A DNA stretch of 64,000 nucleotides, taken from Streptomyces finlayi (GTDB taxonomy: Bacteria; Actinomycetota; Actinomycetes; Streptomycetales; Streptomycetaceae). Location of the stretch: NCBI RefSeq assembly GCF_014216315.1, contig NZ_CP045702.1, forward strand, positions 7,316,001 to 7,380,000. Direction: 5' to 3'. Shown in pieces: positions 8,516 to 19,231 of the stretch. A program made the position numbers and the translations under genes. Numbering within the stretch: the first letter of the stretch is position 1; every line of letters starts with the position of its first letter. The notes under the pieces were generated by a model. That model was not told the DNA's origin. It did not search any database and worked only from the letters and a program-made list of their open reading frames with translations.

Positions 8516-9774
8516 TTAAGCCTGTGACCTGCGGTGCAACCTGTCCAGGGAGGGGCGTCGGGACCGGGAGGCGAGTCCGTTCTCCATGTACGTGACCTCT
8601 GTGTGGATGGTGTAGTGCCGGGTGCTCTGGGGGTGTTTGCCAGCGTTGGGGCCATATTTGCTGGTCGAGTTCTTGATGCTGCGTGCCTTGACGCGGTGGC
8701 GCCGACGGGCGGGCCAGAGGCCGGCCAGGGCGGCGGTGCCGATCGTGCCGACCAGGTCGATGTTCCCGGTGGTGATGCCGTGTCCGGTGATCACGGTGTC
8801 GGCGGCGGTCTGGAGCAGGATGGTGAAGCTGAGGCGGTCCATGTCCAGGCCGGGCCGGTGGGTGACAGCGTCGGAGGCGGCTCGGATGAGGGCCTGGTAG
8901 GTGGTGAGCAGGGCCCAGACCTCCTGGTCGATGCCGTCGATGCTGTGGGAGCGCAGGACCCGGCCGTCCAGCAGGCTCGCCTTGATCGAGAAATAGGTGG
9001 TCTCCACCTGCCACCTCTCGTGGTAAAGATCTACCAACTCGGCGGCGGGGTGGTGCTCGTGGTCCAGCAGACTGGTGATCGGACGCCACTGTTCACGGCG
9101 CACGGTGCCGTCGTCCAGGGTGACGGTGATGCATGCTTCCACCACCCACACCGTGAGGGACGAGTAGCCCCGGCCGGCCCGGTAGGGGCCGCTCAGCCGG
9201 GAGAGGTAGGAACCGTCGGGCAGTCGGCGCAGGACGGTGGGGCAGCGCGAAGCACCCGAGCGCACCAGGAACTGTGCTCCGGTATCCCGCACGCGTTCCA
9301 GCAGGTCACGGGCGTCGAAGCCGGCGTCGGCCAGTAGCAGCGTCGTGTCGTCCAGGACGTGCAACAGCCGGGCGGCATAGGCGGGCGGTCTCGCCGTCGC
9401 TCTCGGGGCCGAAGGCCGCGGCGAGCAGGGCCCGGGTGCCGCACTCGACGATCACCAGCAGCCGCAGCAGCGGGTAGCCGAACTCCATCTTCTCCCCGGC
9501 CCGCTTGGGGTAACGCCAGAGAATCCGCTCGTCCTCGGGGACGTGCAGGCTGGTGCCGTCGATCGCGACGGTCCGCAGGCCCCGGTAGTACACGCCGGGC
9601 CGGCTCTTCTCGCCGACCGGCCCGGCCAACATCTCGAACAACACCTTCAACGGGCGGGCGCCCAGGCGGCGCCGGGCCCGTGAGAGCGAGGAGACCGCCG
9701 GACGCGTGATGACCGATGCGGGCAGATGCACGGTCAGCTCGGGTACTTCCTCGCAGCAGCCCTGGCCAACGCCG
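8516..9774 (-). pseudogene. IS4-family transposase remnant
   Basis: Two frames together encode most of an IS4-type DDE transposase. The upstream part (about 9306-9774) reads LSRARRRLGARPLKVLFEML and VAIDGTSLHVPEDE, with the first catalytic Asp. The downstream part (8516 to about 9385) reads TTLLLADAGFDARDLLERV, with the second Asp, and YHERWQVETTYFSIKASLL, the Y-R-E signature with the catalytic Glu. One extra base near 9385 separates them. The first 60-80 residues normal for the family are not found, so the 5' end is probably lost. No convincing terminal inverted repeats or target duplication were found. On the opposite strand, 9726-9821 could encode a 31-residue hydrophobic end (MHGQLGYFLAAALANAGVYA), possibly the tail of a disrupted membrane gene. 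Confidence 0.85.
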
Positions 9775-9821
9775 GCGTCTACGCCCTCCTCGTGGGCATG
9801 GGGTACTACCCCTACTCCTGA

Positions 9822-10140
9822 TCTCGCGCTTACAGCGGATCACGGCTCGGTTGTCGGCCCCGGCCTCACCGCCTTGAAACGCTCGACCGCGACCGATTCG
9901 ATCGTCTGCAAGGCCGGTCCGGCACCTTCGACGCCTTCACAACGGGTGCAAGGGGCTCGGTGGGGTGAGGGCTGGACCTGAACAAGGCTCGGGACAGCGA
10001 ACAGCACGTTTGCTCAAGTGGCGCCCAGATGAACATCATCCGTATGATTCCGGCACCACTGGCATGACCCCGCACTCACTCGTCACTCTTGGCCCCCTGT
10101 CAACTACGCGCATAGCGTGAGGGAGTTCGGGGGTCCTGCG
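9822..10140. other. Intergenic stretch with no recognised gene
   Basis: No ORF here has a recognisable product. The last 60 bases contain the leader of the PstS-like gene. Composition is similar to the surroundings. Confidence 0.5.
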
Positions 10141-11784
10141 ATGAGTGATCAGGTGGAGCAGTGGATCGCGATCCTGAGTATCACGTTTCCTGTCGCGGCG
10201 TTCCTGTGGGAGTTCGCCGTCGTCGGCCGCAAGCGGCTCGGCTACCGGGTGCAGATGGACACCCTGGCCGCCGACGCGGCCGGCAGGCCGTACGCCGACG
10301 TGCTGGGGGACATGCAGCACGACGGCCACCAGCTCAAGGACCCCTCGTTCGTCCTGCTGCGCATCGAGAACGCGGGATCGACCAAGATCGTCTCCGATGA
10401 CTATCTGGCCGACCCCGCCGATCCTTACGGCATCAAGGTCACCTTCCGAAACCGCCGGGTCGCGGCCGTGGTCCTCACCGATCCGAGCGAAGAGGAAGTG
10501 CCCGACTTCTTCTTCGAGGAGGTGTCGGAAGACGCCGGCACCGTGCGCACCGTCGCCAAACCCGGCTTCCGCCGCAACAACAACGAAGTGGATCGCACGG
10601 GAACCGTCCGGCTGCCGAAGGTGACGCTGCCCCGGGGTGCCGAGTACAAGATGCTCGTCGTGCTGGAGCGCTGGCGCCACGACGACAGCAACGGCGACTT
10701 CCCGGATCCCGTCGTCAGCGGCATCAGCATGCAGGGCCGGTGGTACGACAAGCTGATGAAGTTCTTCCGACTGAAGGCGACCAGGACCGAGAGCCATGTC
10801 TTCGCGTCCCGGCCCGCATGGTGGGTCATCTGGTTCCTGGTCGCGGGCGTCTGTGTCCAGGCCTGCTTCACACTCTTCCTGCGCGACGACCGGCGGCCCC
10901 CGCTGGACTGTGTCGGCGGCACCCTCCATCTCCACGGCTCCACCGCCTTCGGGCCCGCTGTGCGGGCCGCAGCCGAGGACTACCTCAACCGCTGCGAGGG
11001 GGCGGACGTGTCCATCCCGCTCCCGGACGACACCTTCGAGGGCAGTACCGACGGTGTCACCGGCCTGGAGCGGGCCGGTGAGAACGCCGGAATCAGGGTC
11101 GGCGAGGGTCTCAGCGACCACATCGCCTTCACCGACGGCCCTGCTTCCGACGGTCATCCCCGGCTGGCCCCCAAGCCCGTCGCCTTCTCCGTGTTCACCC
11201 TCGTCGTCAACAGGGACGCGGGCGTGGAGAACCTGAGCCTGGCCCAGATCCGCGAGATCTTCGCCGGCGGGGTGAAGAACTGGACCGAGGTCGGCGGCAA
11301 CGACGTGCCCGTCCATCTGATCAACCGCGACCCCGGCTCGGGCACCCGCAGCACCCTCGTCGCCAAGGTCCTGGACGGCAGGGAGCCGCCCCAGTTCACC
11401 GTGACCGACTGCGCGTCCCTGAACCCTGGCCGGTACGGCCGTTGCCGGGTCACCAGCACGGACACCATGCTGAACACGGCCGCCTCCAGGCCCGGGGCCA
11501 TCGGCTACAGCGAGGCCGGGGGAATCGATGACCACAAGGCCGCCGACCACCTCGTCAAGCTGAAGATCGACGGAAGGGAACCGACAGCAGAAGGCGTCGA
11601 GGACACCAACTACCCCTACTGGCAGACCGAGTTCGCCTACACCTACGGCGATGCCCCGGCCGGCTCCATAGCGGCGGCCTTCCTGAACTTCCTCACCCAG
11701 CAGAGCGGCCGCGACATCCTGCACGAGCACGGCCACGGCCTGTGCTCCGAGACGGAGAACTCGGGAGAGTGCCGGCCGGTCTGA
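10141..11784 (+). CDS. Membrane-anchored PstS-like substrate-binding protein
   Basis: A 547-residue protein. It has an N-terminal hydrophobic segment (about 5-27), a beta-rich region (30-220) with no recognised motif, a second membrane helix (about 224-246, WWVIWFLVAGVCVQACFTLF), and then a PstS/PBP-like domain to the end (GSTAFGPAVRAAAEDYLNRC; SLAQIREIFAGGVKNWTEVG; NRDPGSGTRSTL). The phosphate-binding-type loop GSGTR is present. Ordinary PstS is a lipoprotein encoded with PstCAB; here there is no lipobox and no transporter nearby, so it may be a sensor or binding protein rather than part of an importer. The start at 10141 (MSDQVEQW) is chosen over 10117 because the extension is not protein-like. 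Confidence 0.75.
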   Translation: MSDQVEQWIAILSITFPVAAFLWEFAVVGRKRLGYRVQMDTLAADAAGRPYADVLGDMQHDGHQLKDPSFVLLRIENAGSTKIVSDDYLADPADPYGIKVTFRNRRVAAVVLTDPSEEEVPDFFFEEVSEDAGTVRTVAKPGFRRNNNEVDRTGTVRLPKVTLPRGAEYKMLVVLERWRHDDSNGDFPDPVVSGISMQGRWYDKLMKFFRLKATRTESHVFASRPAWWVIWFLVAGVCVQACFTLFLRDDRRPPLDCVGGTLHLHGSTAFGPAVRAAAEDYLNRCEGADVSIPLPDDTFEGSTDGVTGLERAGENAGIRVGEGLSDHIAFTDGPASDGHPRLAPKPVAFSVFTLVVNRDAGVENLSLAQIREIFAGGVKNWTEVGGNDVPVHLINRDPGSGTRSTLVAKVLDGREPPQFTVTDCASLNPGRYGRCRVTSTDTMLNTAASRPGAIGYSEAGGIDDHKAADHLVKLKIDGREPTAEGVEDTNYPYWQTEFAYTYGDAPAGSIAAAFLNFLTQQSGRDILHEHGHGLCSETENSGECRPV

Positions 11785-11914
11785 CCCACGCCACGCCACC
11801 CGTTGAACAGCTCGGCCGGCCGCATCAGCACCATCAGGTGGGCCTCCACCGCGGGACAGCTCGATTCCGCACTCCCGGCGCTGCTGACACACCGTCGCCG
11901 AGGGTGGCTTCCCG
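11785..11914 (+). other. Spacer after the PstS-like gene
   Basis: Nothing recognisable lies between the PstS-like stop and the HEAT fragment. A CGGCCGG motif near 11773 recurs at 11814, but the hairpin is weak. Confidence 0.3.
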
Positions 11915-12074
11915 GGCCCTGTCCTGCACATGCTCGCCGGCCTCGGCACGCACGCCGCCCACTACGCGAACCGACTCGACAATGACCGCCGACACCGAAC
12001 CCTGGACCCGCATCGAGACAGCGCACGCCCTGTGGGCTGTGACCGGTGACACCGAGAGCACCAACCGGCGCTGA
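11915..12074 (+). pseudogene. HEAT-repeat protein fragment
   Basis: One frame reads GPVLHMLAGLGTHAAHYANRL. A shifted frame from 11982 reads MTADTEPWTRIETAHALWAVTGDTEST to a TGA at 12072. Both match the helical-hairpin pattern of large Streptomyces HEAT-repeat proteins. It is a short, frameshifted piece with no start. Another fragment of the same family type lies at 61471-61797. On the minus strand at 12109-12300, the peptide TRPEDWVCLAQWWPGTNEMA also looks protein-like but is unassigned. Confidence 0.5.
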
Positions 12075-12311
12075 CGACTGCCGTGCGGGGCCTGCCGAGG
12101 GCACCTGCCTAAGCCATCGCCATCTCGTTGGTCCCGGGCCACCACTGGGCGAGGCACACCCAGTCCTCGGGGCGTGTAACCGTATCGGATGCCGGCAGCT
12201 CGCCTCGTGCCTCCGCTCGGGCCGCCTCCCGTCCGGCCGCTACGGCAGGGTCCTCCGCGGGATCTTCGTCGACGGAGCGACCCTGCGACCTGGTTTGTTT
12301 TGCTGTGCTGA

Positions 12312-12729
12312 GCGCTGACCGAACAGATCCGGACCTGGATCGGCAAGGACGGCGTGAAGCCGTCCGAGATCGTGGTGTGCGCGGTTCGACACGCTCGGCG
12401 ACGCGGTCATCGCGCGCCTGCGCCGTGAGGGCATAGGCGCGGTCGCGGTCAAGGACGATCCGGGCCCGGAGGTGTCGGGGGTCCGGGTGGCCACGTCGCA
12501 CGCCATGAAGGGACTGGAGTTCCGGTGTGTGGGTGTGGTCGGGGTGACGTCCAAGGTGCTGCCGTTCGCGCAGCAGGTGACACCGGCCGAGGTGGACACG
12601 GTCCAGCACCAGTCGGACCTGCTGGCGGAGCCCTGCCTGCTCTTCGTCGCCTGTACGCGGGCCCGCGACGCGCTGTCGGTCTCGTGGAGCGGGCAGCGCA
12701 GCCCGATGCTCGACCCCGTCGCCGGCTGA
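12312..12729 (+). pseudogene. C-terminal fragment of a UvrD/Rep-type helicase
   Basis: The frame opens just after a stop at 12309 with LTEQIRTWIGKDGVKPSEIVV. It shifts near 12385 and continues FDTLGDAVIARLRREGI, VRVATSHAMKGLEFRCVGVV and LLFVACTRARDALSVSWSG. HAMKGLEF and VACTRARD are the motif V and VI regions of superfamily 1A helicases. The ATPase motifs I-IV are absent, so this is a dead 3' end. It stops 58 bp before the stop of the convergent WD40 reading frame. Confidence 0.8.
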
Positions 12730-12744
12730 AAGCGTGCGACGGGG

Positions 12745-12778
12745 CCGTTGCCCACCCCGCCCCGCGGGTGGGCAACGG
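12745..12778. terminator. Bidirectional terminator
   Basis: A perfect 13-bp inverted repeat (CCGTTGCCCACCC with GGGTGGGCAACGG, 8-base loop) sits between the helicase fragment and the convergent WD40 gene. Confidence 0.75.
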
Positions 12779-12787
12779 CTGTGCGGG

Positions 12788-14713
12788 TCAGGCCTCCGCA
12801 TCCTCGGTGGCGAGTTCCCAGTCGAGTTCCCACAGGCGCACGGTGCCGTCGGAGCTGCCGGAGAGCAGGAAGCGGTCGTCCGGTGTGAGGGCGAGACCAA
12901 ACGTGTCCTCGCTATGCCCCTCGAGAGTTCGGATGCGGCGCCCGGTGGCTGTTTCCCACACATGGACACCCCCTGCGCCGTCCCCCGAGAACGCGAACCG
13001 TCCGTCGGAGCTCAGCCGCGCCGCACACATCACGTCCGAGTCGTCATCGTCTGCACCCTCAGCTTCTTTGTCCCGCGCCTCACTGAAGCCCCGGACGAAC
13101 GCGCCAGTAACCGCGTCGGTCAGCCAGAGCGTCCAGCCGTCGTGGCGCCCGGCGCTCAGGACGAACCGACCGTCCGCGCTGAGGCACACGGAGGAGACGT
13201 AAGCGCCCGGCTGTTGGATGACCACACATGTACCGGCGCCGGTGTCCCACACGCGCAGGTTGCCGTTGTCTCCGGCGGACACCGCCTGTCGCGCATCGGG
13301 GCTGAGCCACACAGCACCGGTCCGGACACCCTCCCCCGGCAGAGTGCGTACGCATTCTCCCGTGGTCATGTCCCACATCCGCAACTCGCTGTCGCGGCAG
13401 GCAGCGAGGACGTGACCGGCCGCGCTGACGGACGCGGAGCTGCAGACACCTGTCACACCGATGCCCCGGCGGTCGCCCCACCGACTTTCACGCCTGTCGG
13501 TGTCCACCAACCGCGGCCAGGAGCCTTCCGCCACCGACCGCATGACGATCACCCCGGAACCGCTCGCCACCACCCAGCCCCCCTCGGCCCCCATCCCGAG
13601 CCCGCCGGCACCGTCGTACTTCCACTCCGCCAGTCGCGCACCGCTCGCGGTGTCCCACACATGGACGGCCTCGCTCCCCGCCCCGCACGCGATACGCCCG
13701 TCCGCGGCGATCGCCACCGAAAACACCGTCGTCAGGCCGCCCAGCGTCCGCACCGCTCTGACGGAGCGCAGCCCGGTCCTGACCGTCGTGGTTCCCAGCA
13801 CCCGCCACAACTCCATGGCGCGCGCGTCGCGTTCGTGGCCGGGCACCGCTCGGGCCCGTTTGACGAGGTCCAGCGCCACGGGGGTCCGGCCGGCGGCGAT
13901 CGCCCGCCCGGCTGCGGCCAGGAGAGACGCCGACCAGCGGCCATGGCGGTCCAGATCGGCCTGCCGACGCGGCCGGCCCAGCGCGGGTGCGGCGGTGAAA
14001 GTCCCTGGCGAATCCCAGGTCATCAGCCGTGCGTTGTCCTCGTCGACGGATACCGCCGAGTGGCTGCCGAGGTGCAGCAGCAGGTCCCGGCCGCCGCCGA
14101 TGTGGCCGGGGAAGGTCCGCAGGCAGCGGCCCTGGTCAAGGTCCCAGAGGCGTACGCGGCTGTCGTCGTCGGTCGCGGCCAGGGCATACCGCCCGTCGGG
14201 GCTCAGCGCGAGGGTCGACACAATCCACCCCGGGCCCGTCATACTGCGGGTCATCCGGCCGTGGTCGATGTCCCACACCTGGATCTCGTGACGCCTTGGA
14301 CCGCCGATCATCGCAAGGACGGCGCGGCGTCCGTCGGCCGTGAGGGCCATGGCGTTCACCTGCCGACGCTCCGGCAGTTCCCACAGGCATCGTGCGGTGG
14401 TCAGATCCCAGACCTGGACGGTGTTACGGGACACCTTCCGGGTGCGCCTGCCGTCGGCGACCTGGGCGGTTTCATGGGACATCATCAGGGCGCGCCTGCC
14501 GTCGGCGCTCACCTCCAGGTCGGTGAGTGCTCCTTTCTGGCGGGCAGTGGACAGTTGGTACCACTGGCCGTCGGGAAAGTCCCAGATGACGAGGCGTCCG
14601 TCCAGTAGAGCGGCCGCGATCCGGGCGTCTGGAGTCAGCCGCAGGGCACCGACCCGGTCGATGCCCGGCGCGTGCACCCTGAGGCTCCGCCCCCGCCCTT
14701 CACGAGATCCCAC
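12788..14713 (-). pseudogene. WD40 beta-propeller part of a split kinase gene
   Basis: About 640 codons of WD40 repeats: blades ending in WD or W-x-x-D-like dipeptides (VWDLTTARCLWEL, VWDIDHGRM, LWDLDQGRCLRTF, VWDTASGARLAEW, VWDTGAGTCVV, VWETATGRRIRTLEGH, VRLWELDWEL). Between blades is a non-propeller linker (KRARAVPGHERDARAMELWR). Its first codons are not a true start: the upstream frame ends in the same propeller (GFVRQWDLVKG), and a G-rich run near 14690 (GGGCGGGGGCGG) carries the frameshift. It is therefore most likely the C-terminal half of one large protein with the two features upstream. If the frameshift is a sequencing error the gene may be intact. Confidence 0.75.
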
Positions 14714-15336
14714 TGCCGTACGAAGCCGTCCGCGTCGGCGGAGACGGCGCGGCGGCCGGCGGCATCGACATCAAGGGCCACGATCTTCTCGCCGTGACCT
14801 TCCAGGATGCGCTTGCACTCCCCGCTCGCCAGGTCCCACAGCCGTATCCGGCCGTCAGGCTCGCCGGCCAGCACCGAACGCCCGTCGGCAGACAGGCGCA
14901 ACAACCGTGCCGGGTCACGCTTCCAGGGCAGCGGACGGACGCGGACCCTGGTTCCCTCGCCGGCCAGCAGGGCGCGCCGGATCGGCACGGCCTCCTGCGA
15001 GCGGGGCCGGTCGCGCTCCATCTCCTTCAGGAGCGAGCCGGCGGCGTCGTGGTCACCCCGTTCCAGCTGTGCCTGCGCCAGCAGGTGCCGGGCCTGCCAC
15101 GGGTCGGTGGTGGTGTCCCCGCGCAGGCTCTCGAGGTCGGCGATGAACTCGTCATCCAGGAGGACACCGCTGCGCCACTGGTGCAGCCCGCGGTTGTACG
15201 TTGCTGTCAGGTGCCGCGGATCGGCGGCCAAGGACGCCTCGAAGGCCCGCTCCGCCTCCTCGGGCCTGCCCAGGTCGAGCAATGAGAGCGCCTGGTTGTT
15301 CAGCTCGTCGGCGCGCAGGTCCGAGGCCGTCGGCAC
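14635..15336 (-). pseudogene. TPR and first WD40 blades of the split kinase gene
   Basis: The frame begins with a TPR pair (NNQALSLLDLGRPEEAERAF, LTATYNRGLHQWRSGVLLDD and LLAQAQLERGDHDAAGSLL). It then enters WD40 blades (LRLSADGRSVLAGEPDGRI, LWDLASGECKRILEGHGEKI). The ATG at 15336 is probably not the native start: shifting one base upstream joins it to the kinase end (LADLYEQLTAT, then YPRPVPTASDLRADEL), around the C-rich run at 15335-15350. Its 3' end runs out of frame at about 14695. Kinase-TPR-WD40 fusions are a known Streptomyces architecture. Confidence 0.7.
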
Positions 15337-16264
15337 CGGGCGCGGGTAGCGGTCAGCTGCTCATACAGGTCGGCCAGAACGTCGGCGACGTCGGCCAGCG
15401 AGGCCGGCCTGCGCGCCGGGTCCTGGCGCAGGCAGCGTGCGAGCAGAGCGGCCAGCCCGTCCGGGATGACGGGCCGGCCGTCCTGCGCGCCTGCCCGGCT
15501 CTCAGCCCGGTACTCGGCGAGTGCTTCCTCCGCCGCGGGACCGGCCGGCCAAGTCACCTCGCCGGTGAACATCTCGAGTACGGAGACGGCGAAGCTGTAG
15601 ATGTCGGTGCGCCGCCCCACGCGCTCACCAGCCGCCTGCTCGGGCGAGGCGTACGGCAGAGTGAGGCCGCCCTGCGTAACGAGGACCGTCCGGCCCGGCA
15701 TCCCGGCGTCCGGCAGCACACCGGTCACCGCGCCGGCCCGGGCCCGGCCGAAGTCGGTGAGCTTCACGGTGCCGTCCCGGTCGACCAGCGCGTTTCCCGG
15801 TTTGACGTCCTGGTGCACCAGGCCCCGGCTGTGGGCGTGATCGAGCCCCCACGCGAGCTGGATGGCGAAGTCGACGATCCTGGCCTGCGAGGCCGCTGCC
15901 CCTCCCTCGTACAACCGGCCGTCCCTGATCCAGTCCGCGACGCTGCCCTCTGAGACGTACTCCGCGAAGACCCGCGGAATGCCGTCGATCATCCGGACGT
16001 AGTGACAGCCGCACACATGCGGGTGGAGGCCGAGCGACACCCAGGCCTCCGCCTCGGCCACGAGTCGAGGAAGCCGTCTGCGCTGAGCAGCTCCGGGCGC
16101 GGTGACTTGACCGCCAGCAGGATTCCCCAATCGCGGTGGCTCACCACGTAGACGAGCGCCATCCCTCCTTGCTCGTGAACCGACCGCACCTCGTACTGGC
16201 CGTCGATCACCTCGTTGACCCGCCAACGCCCCGACGCCTCGGCTCCGCTCTCAAGCATGCCCAT
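15300..16264 (-). pseudogene. Ser/Thr protein kinase domain, frameshifted
   Basis: The N-lobe is read in one frame from about 16258 (GQYEVRSVHEQGGMALVYVV, with the Gly-rich loop, and LLAVKSPRPELLSADGF, with the catalytic Lys). Near 16063 the frame shifts and continues VAEAEAWVSLGLHPHVCGC, HSRGLVHQDVKPGNALV (HQD in place of HRD, catalytic Asp kept), KLTDFGRARA (DFG) and LPYASPEQAAG (SPE in place of APE). All key kinase residues exist, but in two frames. The start is likely one of the adjacent ATGs at 16264 or 16258. No membrane segment is seen, so the kinase looks cytoplasmic. The C-terminal end joins the TPR part through a second shift. Confidence 0.75.
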
Positions 16265-16998
16265 GCCCCCGTACCATCCGTGGTGGTTCTGCCACCACCC
16301 ATGACCAAGTCTGCCGCCACTGCACCGGATGCGGGGCAAGTCGCGGTAATCCGAGTTGCAGCCCTGCAGGGCCGGCTCATGACTGGCGTGCCGGTGAGGT
16401 GTCACTGCGTTGAGGTATCTGCATCCACCGACGTGAGACCGGCACCCTCAACCGCGTACACCGGGGCAACAGGGCCTCCTCGTACGTTCGTTGTCTCAGC
16501 AACTCCGAACTGCACCAGTGGCCCTGTCCTCATGCAGGGCGACCGGGAGGACACCCGCCCCACCAGCCACTTTCGATCACACGCACTCAAGATCGATAGG
16601 ATCACAGTCTCTGCGCCGGTGACTCCGGCGTCCGTCGGGACAGGTCTGTACGGGGCTCTGAGGCCATGCCCCGAGTGGTGCCCGCGTGGTCCGGGCCAAA
16701 CGGACCTGCTCCGGGAACGCATCGATGGCACCACCGGCGTACAGCGACCGGATCAGGCAGTGTTGGCCCCGTCGACGCCGGCTCGTAGGCGCTATTCGTC
16801 GGCGGTGCAGGTCGCCCGGACAGTGGCCGCGCTGCGGGAGGGTGGTCCGACTCCTGGACGGGCGTGGCCGATCCGCTGAAGGGCGCGGAGTCGCGGTTCC
16901 GGAACAGCGGCGTCGCCTTCACGGCGCTGACGGGCCCGTGGCCGCGCTGCGGGCACCCGTCGGGCACGGCTCGTGCGGCTGGTGACCGGCGCTCGGAC
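16265..16998. other. 734-bp stretch with no recognised gene
   Basis: No frame gives a product I recognise. The 16800-16990 part has coding-like composition on both strands but no family motif. It may hold the promoter of the kinase gene and further decayed sequence. Confidence 0.4.
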
Positions 16999-17379
16999 TC
17001 AGAAGTAGCGGAGCAGCGCGTCGTAGAACGTGTCGTCGGCGTCGACCGCCGGTGGGGTGTAGTCGTTGGCCCGCACGTGGTCAACGAAATCGGCGGGGAT
17101 CTCCAGTGGCTGATCAGCGAGGTACTCGATCGAATCCTCGCGCCAGACCCATACACCGTCGGAGTTCAACGAGGAGCCGCCGGGGATCCAGCGGTCCTCT
17201 TCGAACAGGTGCGTCACCGCCTCCATCACGTCGAATCCGGCCGGGGCGTTGCGCAGGTACCCGATGATCTCGGTGTGGTCGGGCAGTATCTGCTCGGTGA
17301 CGGAGTCGGCGATGGACGGCAGTTCAACGTGCTTGCCGCGGTACATCTCCCGGTATACACCAATGGGTTTGAGGATCAT
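16999..17379 (-). CDS. Small acidic hypothetical protein paired with YwqK-like gene
   Basis: A 126-residue acidic cytoplasmic protein with no signal or membrane segment and no family I can name with certainty. Motifs seen are PIGVYREMYRGKHVELPSI, HLFEEDRWIPGG and YTPPAVDADDTFYDALLRYF. The ATG at 17379 overlaps the stop of the gene upstream (ATGA), so the two are translationally coupled. Size, acidity and its partner fit immunity-type proteins of polymorphic toxin systems, but this is inference from context only. Confidence 0.7.
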   Translation of the reverse strand: MILKPIGVYREMYRGKHVELPSIADSVTEQILPDHTEIIGYLRNAPAGFDVMEAVTHLFEEDRWIPGGSSLNSDGVWVWREDSIEYLADQPLEIPADFVDHVRANDYTPPAVDADDTFYDALLRYF

Positions 17380-17738
17380 TGGGTCACATCCTGAAGCAGC
17401 ACGCCCGCAGCGTCCCACTTTCGCCGAGCGCACAGTCTGCCGGTGTCGTCGTAGACGTCGATCTGTTTGATCGTGCCGTCGGGGTGCCACTCGCGCCACT
17501 CGCCGACCGCCCTGTTCCGTGCCGCCACGCCGGCGGATTGAGGGGTGCCATCGGCGTGGAAGCCTAGGGACGGGCCGTCTTCCATGCCGTCGACATAGGC
17601 CATCCGGCTGACGATCCGGCCGTCGTCATACTCCTCGACCATCTCACCCGTGAACAGTTCGCCACGGTAGTACATCAGGCCGTCCGGGCCGGTCGCGTCG
17701 GCCTCCGGATCATCTATGTTGATTTGCGGCGTGGTCAT
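17376..17738 (-). CDS. YwqK/MORN-repeat-like protein (antitoxin-type)
   Basis: A 120-residue protein made of short beta repeats of the YwqK/MORN kind: GLMYYRGELFTGEMVEEYDD, GRIVSRMAYVDGMEDGPSLG, GEWREWHPDGTIKQIDVYDD and GRLCARRKWD. Annotation pipelines often call this family the antitoxin component YwqK. In Bacillus, YwqK lies in the locus of the secreted toxin YwqJ and its antitoxin. Here no toxin gene survives next to it. It is the first gene of a two-gene operon with a 4-base overlap. Confidence 0.75.
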   Translation of the reverse strand: MTTPQINIDDPEADATGPDGLMYYRGELFTGEMVEEYDDGRIVSRMAYVDGMEDGPSLGFHADGTPQSAGVAARNRAVGEWREWHPDGTIKQIDVYDDTGRLCARRKWDAAGVLLQDVTQ

Positions 17739-18628
17739 CGATATCTGCCTTCCGTTTCACCTCGGATCCTGGCGAAGGCGTTCGTCATTCTCGACGGAAC
17801 CCTGCTGCTGATCGACCGTATCGCTGCCGACAGCGTACTGGGGCGCGCGAGCAACCGACCCATTGCATGCCGATCTCGACCTCCCGGACCGCTCCGGCAA
17901 CGGACGCGGAGCGCATAGCCCTGGCGTTCCATCTGCCAGTTGGCGAGCATGCTGTCAGGGCCGAACAGCCAGGCTGTCACTGAGGCGGGCGTCGTGCGCC
18001 TCCCATTCCCTCTTGGTCTTGCGGGCAAACTGCACCCTCACCAGCCGCTGCCCGCGCGCGTACGACATATCGACCGTGTCCCGGAGCGGTCGGTCCTCGT
18101 GCCGGTAGACGGGGCGCGCGTCCGGGGTCTCGATGCCTTCGCATCGTCGAGGTTTCTTGGACGAACGTGAACCCTCACGGCCGGTCGTACGTGGAGCCGG
18201 GGCGGTTTGTGCGCTTCTCGGTGCCGACGGTGCGACAGGACGCACTCCGCACAGCGGGACTCGGTGTCGGCACGCCGAGGGCGTGGTGATCAACGGGTGC
18301 ACCACAGATGCAGTTGATGGCAGATCAGACATCGGCCGAACGGCTCAGACATCTGGACGCGCCGCCCTCACACGGCAGTAGGACTATGGCCAGATGTGCC
18401 CATGGGCGCGCGTCGGATCCGTCCGCCGTGGGCTCGCTCGTCCGCTCCCCGGACAGACCCGGTGCGGGCTCGTCCTCCCGCACACCACCTTGGGGCAGAG
18501 ACACAGCGTTCGCGATCCGGCCGATGCACGGCGGTTCCGCCGACGGCAGTCGTGTTCAGGAACCGATGGCCCAAGGGCGACCCGCGCTCCGACGAGCCGC
18601 TTGCACGACGAAAGGAAGACTCGACCCG
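17739..18628. other. 890-bp stretch, possibly a decayed minus-strand gene
   Basis: On the minus strand around 17955-18330, a frame reads DTVDMSYARGQRLVRVQFAR and KTKREWEAHDARLSDSLAVR. In a shifted frame it continues AWLFGPDSMLANWQMERQGY. These look like once-coding segments, but I cannot assign a family. The right part (18330-18628) holds only the leader of the truncated kinase. Confidence 0.35.

Positions 18629-19231
<603 letters not shown>

Noticed and set aside
5641..8655. 1,004-codon minus-strand ORF
   Set aside because: Antisense to the GH48 and DUF4389 genes; its composition is a mirror of their codon bias and it has no family motif.
10036..11949. 637-codon minus-strand ORF
   Set aside because: Antisense to the PstS-like gene.
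12734..14608. 624-codon plus-strand ORF
   Set aside because: Antisense to the WD40 region, whose repeats are clearly the coding strand.
18380..18628. Extended N-terminus of the truncated kinase
   Set aside because: The residues before ATG 18629 lack kinase features and a ribosome binding site fits 18629.
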